Source: Rhizophagus irregularis (lineage: Eukaryota > Glomeromycota > Glomeromycetes > Glomerales > Glomeraceae). Taken from it: 64,000 bases of DNA. Location: positions 1,922,001 to 1,986,000 of the forward strand of contig NC_089439.1 of the NCBI RefSeq assembly GCF_026210795.1, written 5' to 3'. Shown piece after piece: positions 12,233 to 25,387 of the stretch. A program made the position numbers and the translations under genes. How positions within the stretch are numbered: position 1 is the stretch's first letter; each line of letters opens with the position of its first letter. The notes under the pieces were generated by a model, which was not told the origin of the DNA, did no database searches, and worked only from the letters and a program-made list of their open reading frames with translations.

Positions 12233-12417
12233 CCTGTAAAAAAAGTCGATCCGTTTTTTATATTCCGTCTTTTTTCCGTAAAAGGCTCATATTTCCGGAA
12301 TTAATAACCTTATATCCCGGAACTTATCTAATTATTTACATTTTCCGTGAATGGATCCGTGAAAGGCTCATTTTTACGGAGTTTTTACAGAAATAACGGA
12401 TAAAATTTTTTATAAGG
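12233..12417 (+). mobile_element. MITE-like element, family 1 copy A
   Basis: This 185-bp unit begins CCTGTAAAAAAAGTCGATCC and ends TTTTTTATAAGG, giving imperfect inverted ends (CCTNTAAAAAA...GATCCGT against CCTTATAAAAAATTTTATCCGT). TATC flanks both ends and may be a 4-bp target duplication. Two related copies lie at 14,971 (same strand) and 51,555 (opposite strand). There is no coding capacity. Confidence 0.65.
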
Positions 12418-14970
12418 TATCGTAACTTAGTTTAAAAAAGATTTTTTATAATGCTGGCCAAAAGTTAAGATTTATAGTTGCCTTTATTGACCATCACATG
12501 TTCCGATACATTTGATCGATTTCTCTATATGAAAATCAAATCGGTACTTTTTGTACTTTTCGTGATAAAGTTGCAGACCAAAACTTCGGAGTTATAATAA
12601 TTTTTGCTCAATCTTGACGGTTTTTAACAGTTTCACTATATGATATTGTGAGTTTGTCAGAAGTAAAATAAAATTTTGTGGCGCAGTAATTTGACTCGGG
12701 AATAATGTTAAAATATTTCAAATATATATATCAGTATATATATTCATCTTCAAAGATTTAATCATGTAAAAATTTATCAATTATTTATTTATTTTTGTTA
12801 TTCTTCATTCGTATAGTGTTGATTTTTAATTTTAAGTAACTAATTTACGATAAAATGATAAATTTTGTTTCTTTTATTATAACCATATTTATCATCACGC
12901 TTTTATAATCAGTTTGATTGAGGCAGATCATTTATTACTTCTAGGAAGAATTGTGCCAGCATATTCTAATTTTATCGTATAGTTATCAAATAAGATATAT
13001 TTTTAAAGTTAATTGATGATGAATCAAATTTATATTTTACAGTCACCGCCAAAATATACAATTGTCTCAGAAAAATAAAATAGTCAGGATAAGGCGAGTT
13101 TATTTTGTGTAAGAAGTGACAATAATTATGACGTCACTACCTTGGATAATACTGGTCAAGTTTCACGTGGAAATTTTCATGTGTCACGTTATACGTCATA
13201 TGGAAGACGCAAAATCTCAAGAGCGCGATCTAATTTTATCATTGTTGATTGCTCACAGGATTTACTTACTAATTATCGCCATCATCGTCATGTTTTAGGA
13301 TTGCTAATTAAATAATATTTTCGCTCCGGAAAACAATAGTTTACTTCTCCTAGTTTACACTTTCCGAAGCGTTAGCGAAGGACTTTCCATTCCACTCGAA
13401 AACATGTCAATATCCGTCCGTCACACCGCGTGTATGACCAATGAAATTTTAAGATCAGGTGTAATGCTTACATAAATTATTAAAAATTCGGGTTAATTAT
13501 ATTTTAAATTAATTATAGTTAATTTTTTTTGTAACGAATTACAAATTATAATAAAATTAATAATAAATATTATTGGCTTTTTAAAGTGTTAATAAATTTT
13601 TTACTTTTAAAGTGTGCTCCTTTAAATCGTTTTTTCTAAAAATTTGATATGATTTTAACATTTTTTGGCTATAACTTTAGCGATACATTTTTTAACTTTA
13701 CATTTTTTAGCAATACATATTTTTGTAGACAATTTTAATTTTTTGTGATATGTAATTGATGATCATGCGATTATAACGCTTCGGACGCTCCAAAGAACTT
13801 GTATATTAAGATTGTAACGCAGCAACACATGGTTGTGCGTTAAGTAGCCCTTGAGTAATAATGAAATTCGTGCCACTTAACCGGAATAAACAAATAAATA
13901 ATTGCGCCATTGCTACAATATATGCAGTATTAGTTATTATGCAGACGCCCAAAATTATGCTAAACTAATAAGGTACCTTTTATAACGTAAAAAATCAGAA
14001 TATTTTACCTATAAAGTATATTATTTACATTCATGCGTGATATTTAATCTAAATGATGTAATGCTTCTAGATATTTATGCAATAAACGGTTTATTTGCAC
14101 CTTAATCTAAAAATATCAACATATCAAAATAGTATAGTCCTATTTGGCTGCATAATAATTTCTTATCGTTCTTTGTTTCCTCGCTTATCTTCACATTTAG
14201 TAAAAAAATTTTAATGTACGATATATACAGTATATACAACATATACTTTTCTTTTTCATGTTATGACAAAACTATTTTTACAATCCGCTGATTGTAAAAA
14301 AATCTCTATCTGAACGCCCTCATTATTTACTAGGAGTTCAATTAGTAAATCAATTTGCATCGTGCATCGTGTTTGTCATCATTCTAATCAGTATGATGTA
14401 TATGGAGAGCCAAGAATCTTGAATATAACGATATGAAATATCTTGTAAGCATTTCTCAAAGAAAAAGCAGATTGGTTCGTTTGGGAACTTCAATATCAAA
14501 TGGAATTTTAGTTAGGGCGAAACCTTGATATTAGTATTATATGGAGAGCAGTACATCATTTACACACATGGACAAGTATTTGATATTTATTAAGATTTCA
14601 TTATTATTTTTTGTATTTTTTTTTTTTGTGATTTACTGTTGAATATAGTATTCAGAAGAATAAATTAATACAGAAGATTATGTAAATTTTCTGTTATATT
14701 ACTTTTTAATAAATTATATATTAAAACTAAAAAAAGATCTAATTATAGATATATTCATTCTTTGTAATAACTTCAAAAAAATATGACCATAACCTTTGGT
14801 ATTAGACAGAGCGTCCGTATACGAAAATAAGCACTTGCGAGGAATTTGACGAAAAAAAGGAAATTATTACGACCCAGTTAAGAATATGGTATTACGATTG
14901 TAATTTTACAAGTCATCAAGCATTTTTTTTTTTATATATCGTGACCGGGTAAAATCTTTAGAATTAATGT
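12418..14970. other. AT-rich spacer with a weak inverted repeat
   Basis: No gene was seen. TCCGAAGCGTTA at about 13,367 has its reverse complement TAACGCTTCGGA at about 13,775, bracketing roughly 420 bp. This may be a decayed DNA element. The short open frame at 13,116-13,298 has no recognisable features. Confidence 0.4.
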
Positions 14971-15118
14971 CCTATAAAAAACGTCGATCCGTTTTTTATA
15001 TTCCATCTTTTCTCCGTAAAAGGCTCATATTTCCGAATTATTTACATTTTCCGTGGATGAGTCCGTGAAAGACTCATTTTTACGGAGTTTTTACAGAAAT
15101 AACGGATAAAACTATTTT
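14971..15118 (+). mobile_element. MITE-like element, family 1 copy B
   Basis: This copy is closely related to 12,233-12,417: CCTATAAAAAACGTCGATCC at the start, shared GTAAAAGGCTCATATTTCC inside, and TACGGAGTTTTTACAGAAAT near the end. It lacks about 35 bp of the middle, and its right end is worn. Confidence 0.65.
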
Positions 15119-18100
15119 TTGTTTTTAAAATAAATAAGTGATCGGTTGTTTTCTAAATATTTATTACGGAATATAATAAACCCGACTATTTATAATTTAT
15201 ATTACAACTTCATTAAAAATTCCAATAAATTTTGTATGACTTTTTAACACTAAGAGATTTTCTTTGCATAATTCCATTAGTAATAAAGACCTATCCAGGG
15301 ATTGGGTTAATTAAAACCGGTTAACCGGTTAAAGGTTTAACCTGGTAATTCCGGCCGGAATTTAAAATTCAAATACTTGTACCAAAGTTGCGTATCGGTA
15401 ATCTCGGTAATTTACGGTATCGCGTATGCATATTATTTAACTTAATTTAGTAACTTACCGATAAAATTACACTAGTAAAATTACTGGTAACTCGGTAACA
15501 TAAATTTGTTTAACCTAACTGTGACATAAAATTCTGGTTTAAAATATTTATGAAGAATGGTTTGTTTAAGATAAAAATAATTATCGTCTTTAAAGTTTTC
15601 CGATAAAAAAGAAGGATAAAGTGAGTTATTAATTTTACGTTCACAGAGAACAATATTTAACGTAGATTTTGGCATTGAGAAGGCGAAAAAAAAAAATTCT
15701 AAAAAGTAATACACTCATCGGAGTTTTACCTTTTTAAAATTATTAAAATATAAACTCGCTTGTTTAGGAAAGGCTTATAAGTTTCAGTTCTTTCTAAATA
15801 TATAAGATATTAAAATCTTTTTTAAGTAAATGGCGGCGTATCTTTATCTTGTATGACATTAGATTTCAATAGCGATTGATAATGGTTTTGCTCAGATTAT
15901 TTTTTTTTTATTTGCATGATAATCGGTTTAAAATAATCCCGACATGGGCATGCAGAAATATTGGTACGAAAAAAAAATTTTTATGATAAAAAAGTTCTTC
16001 CGTTGCCAAATTTGCATAGACAAATTTTTTTGTAATGCAGTGTATTATTTAAATAGCAAGCATAAAAAATTATTAGGTACTAACTAAAATAACCAATAAT
16101 TATATTTTTACTATTATCTATTAATCACACAATGACATTATATCGAAAAGATACCAATCCATATTTAGAATAAATCAGATTGGTTCACGATATTTTTTAA
16201 AAAAAATGTGAATTGATTTATAATATTGGCTATTTATTTGCATTATTTGCGTGTGATATAAGTTCCCCCTAAATTAAAACAGTAATTTAAACAAAAAAGA
16301 ATCCTGGGAATTCTCATAAAAGAATAACCGATAATGCGCATTATTGTTATTTTGCTTCGAATAGAAGTTCCACAGAGTAACTCTCATGAATACGAGTATC
16401 TATTTGGCACAGCTTGTGAAACTCAAAACTTCTTTTTTACTTTTAAATGAAATATTAAAATTTTAAAAAGTAACTTAAAAAAAATAAAGATTTACTTTAA
16501 ATAAAGATACAAATAATGGTGTAACAGTCGTGCAATAATAATTAGAACAATAAGTTATTTTGACCCTGCATAAAAGGAGGAGACATATATGCAAGTTACT
16601 TGCCCAATTTATTAATTTAGTAAACAAACATTTAATAAAACATTTGCTGATATCATGCCATATGATAAATCGCTCATTTTTATCTCATACGTTCGTAGCT
16701 ATTTACACTCATATTATTTCAGTTTGTTCCGTTCGTTTTCCGTCCATAATTATATCAATTTTTCAGATTTAAATAATTTTTTATTCTGCTTATTATTTAT
16801 TATTAATTAATATGATATATTCTTGCAAAAAAAATAATAATAATAATTATTTATACATTTTCACCGGTGTGGAATCATACGATTATATGTGTTAAGTGGC
16901 TTGTTTTTGCAGATAAAAATTTTAGACAATAATAACCTTATCATCATTAGATGATAAACTTTAATTATGAACAATATTTATTCAAACACATTTTGGGAAG
17001 TGATTCAACAATAGGTTTACTGTATAAGGGAATAATATAGGAATGATATCAAATACTTAAAATATTTAAATAAGTGATGTTTTCTTTTCTTTTTTCTACA
17101 CTGAAATAAAGAAATTCGAATCTTTAATGACCCCATCTCCCTAGCGTGTATTAAAAATCATAATGCCTCGTAATAATGCCTATTTCATTTTTTCTCTATA
17201 AAATAAAAAAAAAAAAATATAAAAAAACAAAAAAATTTCCATAATTCAAGTAAATAATGATTTTTCTACTCACAATTTACAATAAATTTTCATTACCAAC
17301 CAACCGACTTTTCAATAACGAGTTTTAATTCCGAAATCACAAACCCTAAATCAAATTATATACCGTATTTCCCCCTCAAATTGTAATTGTGTAATCGTGA
17401 AATATCTTTTTACAAGGAAACCTTACTATATTATTAATGCGTTTGATACATTTTTTTTTTTTATTTGTTAATTGTCGTCTTATCATGTGTTTTACAACGT
17501 GTTATTAGAGATATGAAAAAAAAAATTCTAACATAATTATATAGACTTGTTTATTTAACTGCTAGACAAATTAATTTTTAATTTTATTTGATTTTTTTTC
17601 TTTTTATACATTGATTTTTTTAGCAGGAAATGAACCCATTTTTTTCGTAGGTTAGAATTTTATATTCCATATCATTTTTTTATAGAGGTTTCTATTATTT
17701 TTTTTAAATTTACTGTTTTCTTTTTTTTCTGTCTTTTTTTTCATATTTTTCTATTAAATAAATTAAATGATGACTTGATGTCAACTCTCAATTGCGCAAT
17801 TACGCGTCTTCACTAACGACTATTACCGGTATATTTTACGCCAAAATTTTTATAATGTGTAACATGTAATATGCACTAACTGCACTAACTACTAGATTTG
17901 TCGTCGTGTTCTAAAATATGACGCTGGAAAAAGAGAAAAAAATAACTCAGAATTTCGTCATTATCATATGAAATTGGTTGTACTCGGCTAATACTTTCGG
18001 AACGGTATTATTATAATTTGGAACGTTGTTCGTCCGTATTAGAAATAATTCTTTTAGAAATCATTCCTTAGATAATTGTTCGGATAAGCTCTATTGTAGT

Positions 18101-18626
18101 AATATGCCGTATCATACATGCCGTACCATTTAAGGTCTCATGATACTAATTCATCTGAAATGTAATCCAATAGCAAGAATACAGTAATTGTCCATGTAAA
18201 GGCATAAAAACTCAATGAATAGGTTTATAGTTTTTTTTTTCGTCCATTTATTATCTAAAGATATTGCTACAACTCATGTATATATATAATTTATGAATTT
18301 TTTATCAATTTATCAATGTAATTAATGTCGGATTTTATTATAATAAAACGTTAATAAAAGATGTGTATTACATTTACAACTAACGTGTTCTGTATATTGG
18401 TTATTTATATTTTATGAAATTATTTGGTTAATTATTACATATTGGTTATTTTGCAAAATTTGAAAATATAGCAATGCACGCATGAGATTTGGTAAATACC
18501 TTCGCTTTTTTTTTCGTAAATTCCTATTATTAACTTTGTGTTTAATTTGATGGCGATGAAAAATAATTATTATATTCAGTTATCATATTGAAAAGTCATA
18601 TTTGATTTATTTTATTGGCTGGTCCT
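15119..18626. other. AT-rich spacer
   Basis: No gene was found. At 15,295 the sequence CAGGGATTGGGTTAATT, followed by repeated CCGGTTAA, resembles one end of a hAT-type element, but no matching second end was seen. The open frames at 15,481-15,714 and 16,560-16,772 lack protein features. 17,200-17,770 is mostly homopolymer-rich. Confidence 0.4.
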
Positions 18627-19236
18627 ATACTGTAATCGACAAAAATATCACTGATTTTGGGGTTTACCACAAAATCCCGACAACCATGAAATCGACAGTC
18701 TACAATCCAAACACCAAGATCACAAAAAACCTAAATCCGTTAAAATAAAATCCCAATAATAGTCAACAAATTCTGACAGTTAAAAATCTTGAAAGTAAAA
18801 ACCCAAAGTTTTTTTTTTTTAAAAAAAAAATTATATAAATTTTCCAATTAAGCATATAATTTTAAAAATGTAGTGACACAGTAACGGGTTAATTTATTCA
18901 ATATAATTAAATAATAATTTGTAAATTTTATTAATACCAAAATGTGAATTTTTTGCAAATTTTATTAATATTAATGTAAATTAACTAACGTTATTATATT
19001 ATTAATGAAAATTAAAAGAAAATATTTTTTATCTTAGTTAAAAGGATTATGTACAGTATCTTCTAAAATTAGAAATAATTACATTAAAAAAATTAACTAA
19101 TCGCAAATTCATCTGATCGAATCTCAGTCAGGATTTTGGCTGTCAAGATTTTATCATCGGGATTCTGTGACTGTCGGGATTTTGATTCAATCGGGATTTG
19201 CATTTATCGAGAATTTGGTGTCTACTGTATTATGGG
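18627..19236. repeat. Decayed inverted-repeat element with CGGGATT subrepeats
   Basis: CAAAATCCCGACA near 18,670 is matched in reverse complement by TGTCGGGATTTTG at 19,172-19,184. The right side has several spaced CGGGATT or AGGATTTTG units. The outer ends (ATACTGTAATCGAC against ATACAGTAGACAC) match only weakly. It looks like a worn DNA transposon, about 600 bp, with no coding capacity. Confidence 0.45.
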
Positions 19237-21959
19237 TGTGGATTTTTGGGCGATCCCTAATTTTGACCCGAATTACGTGTCTAAAAATCACGTGCAGTGA
19301 AAAATTGTGAAAAATTGTTGGTAAATAACGTGTTATATATAATTTTAGGGTATACCATATTATAAAACCATTATAAATGTTATAAACTGTTGATTTCCCA
19401 TCACTAGTCATTTCCCTTTATTAAGTATTATTAATAAATACATGTATCATATTATATTCTATATAAATATTATCATTTCGCGGATACTAAAAAAATTCAA
19501 TAATCGAATCCTACTTTCAAAGATTCGGTTGGCTTTGGATTCATCCATTTTGTTCAAAAAAAATCACATCGTTCAAAAGAAACTAGTAGTATTGGTATCA
19601 CATATGAAAATTTTTCTCTTTTTAAAATTTGCTAACTAGTACCGACTGTAGTAGATTGAATACAATAAATAATATAGAAGCATAATTTGAGAACTAGACA
19701 TAATTTGAATATATAAATCATTATTTTCCTGATAATTAAGATAATTTCACATTAAACGCAACCAATTTTATTTTTTTTTTGGTAAATGACACTTTATTAT
19801 TTATATGATAGAGAACATACAAAATCTATAAAGCACACCTTGAGTTTGACAAAACCTTTGTCTCCCTCCATACCAACATGATATATTAACGTTGTAGTAC
19901 CATTTCCTACTACATAGTACATAACGAACCACGTAAACAATTTTTTTTTCTTCTTTGTCGATTTATAATAATACGTAATTTGTAACCAACATATTGATTA
20001 AAATAGTTCTAAAAGTAGAAAGTTTTGTACAGATGTTTTTGAATCGTGAAAAAATTAAAATATTTAATGGGAAAATACAGAAGTTTGTATTGAGTGAAAA
20101 AGATAAAGTAGAAAAAAGTACTAAGCCAAGTAATGCACAGTAAAGCGTCAACGTAACTGATCAGACTTATGGGATTGTGGACCGTAGCTGGATTTTTTCT
20201 TTCTTCAAATATGGACATAATATCCAAAATATCTAATTCATCAGGAGTTGCAATATCTATAATAATATATATATCCAATGTAAATTTATTATATAAATTT
20301 TTATAAATCTGTAATACATGTGAATAAATTTTTTATTTTATATATTTGTAGAAATACTATAAATATTTTGTATAAAATTAGCGTAAATATAGAATTATTT
20401 AAATATAAATTTATGCATAATTTATAGTTAAATAAATTTTTTATAAATTTATACGTAATTTACGTAATTTACAGTTAAATAAATATTATATAGTTCATAA
20501 TATTAAAAAAAAACAAAAAAGACTCCAAAAAATTCGTACTTACGAATCTTTGGGGTTTCTGCACTTCAGAAGCTACAATTTATATGAGTTTAAAAATGTT
20601 TATATATTTTATATATTTTATTTAATTTTCAAATATATGTAAAATTACTAATACAATATAAGAAAAATTTTTATTAAATACTATTTGGCCACATTATAAA
20701 AAATCGTTGTAATAAATATTTGTCTATTATAATCTATAATATTTGTTTATTTTTATTTTTATAACTCGGAGTGAATCGAAAATAGTACAAGTAAGAAAAC
20801 TTTGTCATATATCACGTTATATCGCGTGTATCACGTGATATAATCCGCTAAAACTTTTTCAAACTCTTTTTTAGAACTTTTTAAATTTTATACTTTTTTT
20901 AACTTTTCCTTCGTTCGCCCTTTCATTTCCCTTCCTATCTTTCATTCATTCCTTTCCTTTCCTTCCCTTTCCCTTCCTTTCTCCTTTTCCGCTTCCCTCA
21001 TTTAAATTTTTTTCCTATTTTAGGTGGTTCCTTGGACGCAAAATTTCTGTAGTTTTTCCTTTTTTTTTTCTTCAATTGTTTCGTTTTAACAAACAGTTTT
21101 AACAATTCATTCTTTTATATAGACATTTTCTCATATCTATTTGGATATAGGATTCTGGCAAATTATTTTTTTTTTTTCAATGATTTTATTAATGAACTTT
21201 ACTAATCAGTAACAATTTGTTTTTACTTATTTTTTTTTAGGTTTGGTGGATTTCTTTGTGGTCACTGATTCTTTAAGTCAAGATTCTACTCCCCACTCCC
21301 AGTTAAACAATTTTCTATTCCCAATTTCAAAAAGAAAATCTCAGTCTGGTTTCATTTATATCCTTACTTATCATGCACATTATTATAATGATTCGCTCCA
21401 TATTCTTCCAAATATTTTCTATCACTCCTACTTTATCTATATAGTTTAACAACAACTTTTCGTCCTCTTTATCCATATTATTGCCATTAACCTCTCCTCA
21501 TCTAACGCCAAAATTTCCACATTCAAACTTCTCTTTATATTCTTCTTTTAACACAATCTCCGCCCTTATTGACTGGTATTTGAAAAACTTATTCACTTTC
21601 AATTTTCTAATTGTTTAAAAATCACTCAAGTTCTCTATAACATTTTCGTTTTTAATATCTTATCAGTACCAATAATGACGTCATTATCCTCAATTGGAAT
21701 GTCAATCACTCTCTTCTCACAAGATTTACATTTTATTATCTTTGACTCCTTTCTATTTGTACACATGACAACATCTTCTACAGTCCATGTATCAATAATT
21801 CTTTTACAATCAATTTTTCACACACTGCGCTACAACTAACATACTCTTCAATTCAAGAATGAATTTCACATTCGGATATCAAAAAATTCTGCGTACTCAA
21901 TACGAATATTTGGCTACCTCACTTTCCTACAGGCTACAGCTGATGACTTAACATCACTA
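19237..21959. other. AT-rich spacer with a polypyrimidine tract
   Basis: No gene was found. 20,915-20,998 is almost pure C/T on the + strand (CTTTCC and CCTT units). 21,240-21,900 is T/C-rich and could be the unreadable 5' part of the LINE relic that follows, but I cannot show that. Confidence 0.4.
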
Positions 21960-23790
21960 CCCCTTACGAAACCATCTCTACTAACTAAAGAATTACATTT
22001 ATACAACAGATTTAATATTTCCTTTCTTCCTCACATTGACATACACATCATGGTGGCACAACTCCTGTTATATACCATATGGCATATACTGAACCTCAAT
22101 CAGAAAGATGTAGCATCTCTCGCATCATCTTCCTAGACCAATTCACCACTATTGATGGAGCATTTTCGGAAACATGGCCAAACATCAAAGCTAAACCACA
22201 GATTCGAAACAGGAGGCACTCTATCATTGAATTACAACCATAAATTAAACAATCCCCTACGTTAATAACTTGCTTTACAAAACTCCCCATATATATAATG
22301 ACGTTTATTATAGACCAACGAACAAATGGACCATGGATGCAAACCAATATATGGTAAAACTGTTTAACAAGTCACTACACCGGTGCATTATCGATTACGT
22401 ACCACAAACACTATATTAACACATTAACACATGAACTGGAAAATCCCATGCCCGGGATGCCATCAACACGTACCTTACAGCTATGACTTACGTCCAAAAT
22501 GTATAGTCATGGCTTGTACATCAACTCTAATCAATTTCTTGATTCACGTGAAATATTACCTACTGTACAAAAATATTAGATTACTGAAGAAAAAATCTGT
22601 ATTCTCAGTCTTTTCATTGTTAACACTAAAAACTTTGGCTTTTAATGCATGGCAGTTTATGAATTCTATCCCTTATACGACTCCTAACTGCTGATATTGT
22701 AACATCAAATATAGATGCACTTATAACACATGACCAATGCAACAATCTTAATCTCAAGACTATGTCACCCTATTATATAGACCAATGTTTTATTGGGCCT
22801 GAAGAAAATCTTAATCTTTTGAAATAAATAGCAAAATTACTTCATACAAAAAATGATTCCAAATTCTACACTGACAGATCATTGATCATACGTACTATGA
22901 ACTATCAGCAGGTTACTTCAATGGATTTTGGATGGGTCAAAATGTCATCACACCCTTTTCGGGCCATTATCTACAAAGGAAGCACCATTCTGACACCATC
23001 TTCTTGTAAAGCAGCTATCATATGTTCACCTGATCATAGCAATGTATGCATCTTTATGGATTCTCAAATATTGTCTCTACTTACCATAAAACTGCAAACA
23101 AATTATTTTAAGAATGCAAAATGTTAAAGATTAACAATCATATCATATAGCGACTAGTTATTTTATTAATAGATTTGAAACACATTAACCTAAAATTCAC
23201 GAAGATCAAAGACCATTTCAATCTATCATATAACGATCTAGCAGATGAATTACCCAAACAAGGTCATGGTTCAGAACCGATTACTGTCAATCCTAAAATA
23301 CTTCTGGGTGCCTTGATGATACCTGTTTGGGACAATATTGAACCTATAGATCATGATATATGCAAATTTGCAGCTTATATAAAAGAAGCTTTTATATTTG
23401 ATTCTTTCACCTACAATAAATCTCTGCGACTTATATTTAACCACTTTTAACAGACTGATATCAATTAGAATTTAAACCATATCTAGCAAATACACAATCC
23501 CACCGATAATGCATGTAGTGACGAAAAATCAAGAATCCAAGTGTACAAAATTAAAAGTGCTAATCACATTCTACCTTGCGAGGAAATATCTTTTGGACAT
23601 TACCCTGACCTTTATGGAACAACAGAAATTCTGTGCCCTCGATGTCATAACACTAAAGATTCCAATTCATATCTAGGTTTTTGCCCAATGATCCATACAG
23701 AAGTTGATGCTATACTCAATGAACACAAATCACTCTTGAAAACCCTCATCCTGGACAAAATCTCGAACAATACCAACACTAATTCCTAGA
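21960..23790 (+). pseudogene. Decayed LINE 3' region (RNase H and zinc-finger part)
   Basis: Fragments in several frames match, in order, the better-preserved LINE ORF at 53.8-60.8 kb. TTIDGAFSETW (about 22,145) pairs with ASIDGSYLSTW. CPGCHQHVPYSYDLRPKC (22,447) pairs with the C/H-rich segment of the other copy. FYTDRS (about 22,863) is the RNase H start, where the usual FYTDGS has lost its Gly. DLADELP (about 23,240) matches DMADGLA. PVWDNIEPIDHDICKF (about 23,320) matches PIWASIAPIDRDIRKF. HILPCEEI followed by CPRCHNTKDSNSYLGFC (23,568-23,685) is the C-terminal zinc-finger-like motif. Stops and shifts are many, so the copy is dead and older than the one at 53.8 kb. No tail or target duplication was found. 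Confidence 0.75.
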
Positions 23791-24159
23791 TGAAGACATA
23801 ATGTAAACTCAATATTAATTATTGTATATAATGTTTTTTTTATAAATGTGATAATTTTTTTATAGGATAATGAATGCTTCTATTTCAATATCATCAGATA
23901 ATCACTAGTTAGTAATAAAATTTAATAGCTATAAAAAATATAATTGTATAATATTTCAAAGTAAACAACAATAAATTTGCAATTTTAATATTAAATATAT
24001 ATAATACTTATTAAAAATTGCATATAATTTTATTTGAATTCAAAATAAAAAATTTATATAATTTTATATAAATTTATTTTACAAATAAAATCAGATCCAC
24101 ATGAAATCCATGTTGGATCCTTAAAACTACATAGAATAGTATATGTAAATTTTATATAT
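23791..24159. other. AT-rich spacer
   Basis: Nothing but A/T-rich sequence between two transposon relics. Confidence 0.5.
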
Positions 24160-25387
24160 ATTTTTAATATAACTCCTGATGTTTTTCATTTTTATCAAAA
24201 TTATGATTATCATGTAAAAGTTTGTGACAAATTTCATTCCCACCCAGATTTTTCAGAACAATAATTAACTTTTTCTAAATCTTGTGGTAAACTACTAAAA
24301 TGAAAATGATGATATTTTGTTATATTAGGTAAATTTATAAAATTTTTGTTTGAAAAATTTTTTTGAAAATCAAACCATTTTCATCCAATTCCACCATTGT
24401 ATCTAATTCTTTTGATTACATATTTATAATTTCTATATCATCAATAGCATTAGCTTTGTGATTTCAGTAAATTATTTGTATTTGTCCAAAAATGACTCAC
24501 AAATAAATTTTGTATGACCAAGTAGTCGCGTACCATAAAATTAATGGTAATGCTATTGTACCAACCGGACATACATAAATAAAACCAAAAAAAAAAGTAA
24601 AAATTATTTTTATTCTATGTGATACAATTGCCACATATGTGTAATATTTAAATTTTTTTTTCCTATCTTTAACAAATATTTTAATTGCTTGATAAATTAT
24701 ATTTAATGTTGTATTAGTAGCTCCTTTTGCTACACCTTTAGGAAATTCATTTTCTCTAATAACAAAATCTAATTGTTTATTTTCTCCTCCTTCAGTTTTA
24801 CAAACATCAAATAAATGAACAGCAAAAGCTGTTTTAAAGTCAACCTGTTGTGGTGAATATGGAACTGTTATATTTTGTGCCCAATTATAACAATTAATAA
24901 ATATGTGCTATAGATAAATCATATTTGCTTTTTTCAAAATTATTGTTATAAGTTTTTTCTTGATGTTCTTCAAATTGGTTTTTTATAATATTAAATTTAT
25001 CAATATCACCCTTTTGCTGTTTGCATTTTTGCTTTGAATTCTTCACATGTTTCACAAAGATCAGATGTGAGGGATTGAAATTGGTGATTAGGTATTAATT
25101 CATGCCAATGTCTACAAAATGTATTATCTCTTAAATGTTTTGCAGGCAAATTTCTGCCCCAGTTCAGCTTTGTTAATATAAAAATTGGCAGTGTTGGCCT
25201 TTACTTCAGCTTGCTTTTCTTTCTTACACTTTCAACTTGATAAGGTATAAGGTGGTGTGAGTTTATCCTTTGTTAGAAGCTGCGCTGGTTGTGATTGGTG
25301 CAATGGTTCATCAGAAATTACTATATATAGAGAATCTGTGTCATCATTTGTTTGATCAATGTCATTATGATCTAATGTGAAACTCAT
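24160..25387 (-). pseudogene. Decayed transposon-type protein gene
   Basis: On the minus strand a possible start (MSFTLDHNDIDQTND, 25,387) leads into readable blocks in changing frames. KKEKQAEVKANTANFY lies at about 25,210. TFCRHWHELIP is followed by LTSDLCETCEEFKAKM at about 25,040-25,120. FEEHQEK, AQNITVPYSPQQVDFKTAF and VCKTEGGENKQLDFV lie at about 24,780-24,880. NITKYHHFHFSSLPQDL lies at about 24,290. The Cys pair (LCETC), the VDFKTAF block and the HFHF C-terminus resemble a multi-copy transposon-derived protein I associate with this fungal group but cannot name. Stops and frameshifts separate the blocks. The region 24,480-24,650, where the catalytic core would be expected, is the most worn. 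Confidence 0.65.

Noticed and set aside
13367..13786. Inverted TCCGAAGCGTTA pair as a transposon
   Set aside because: Only 12 bp match and the flanks do not repeat. Listed as a weak structure within spacer.
15295..15500. Element starting CAGGGATTGGG with CCGGTTAA repeats
   Set aside because: Only one end could be recognised, so boundaries cannot be supported.
22096..22347. Minus-strand frame of 83 residues
   Set aside because: The plus strand here matches the LINE relic (TTIDGAFSETW block), so the minus frame is a shadow.
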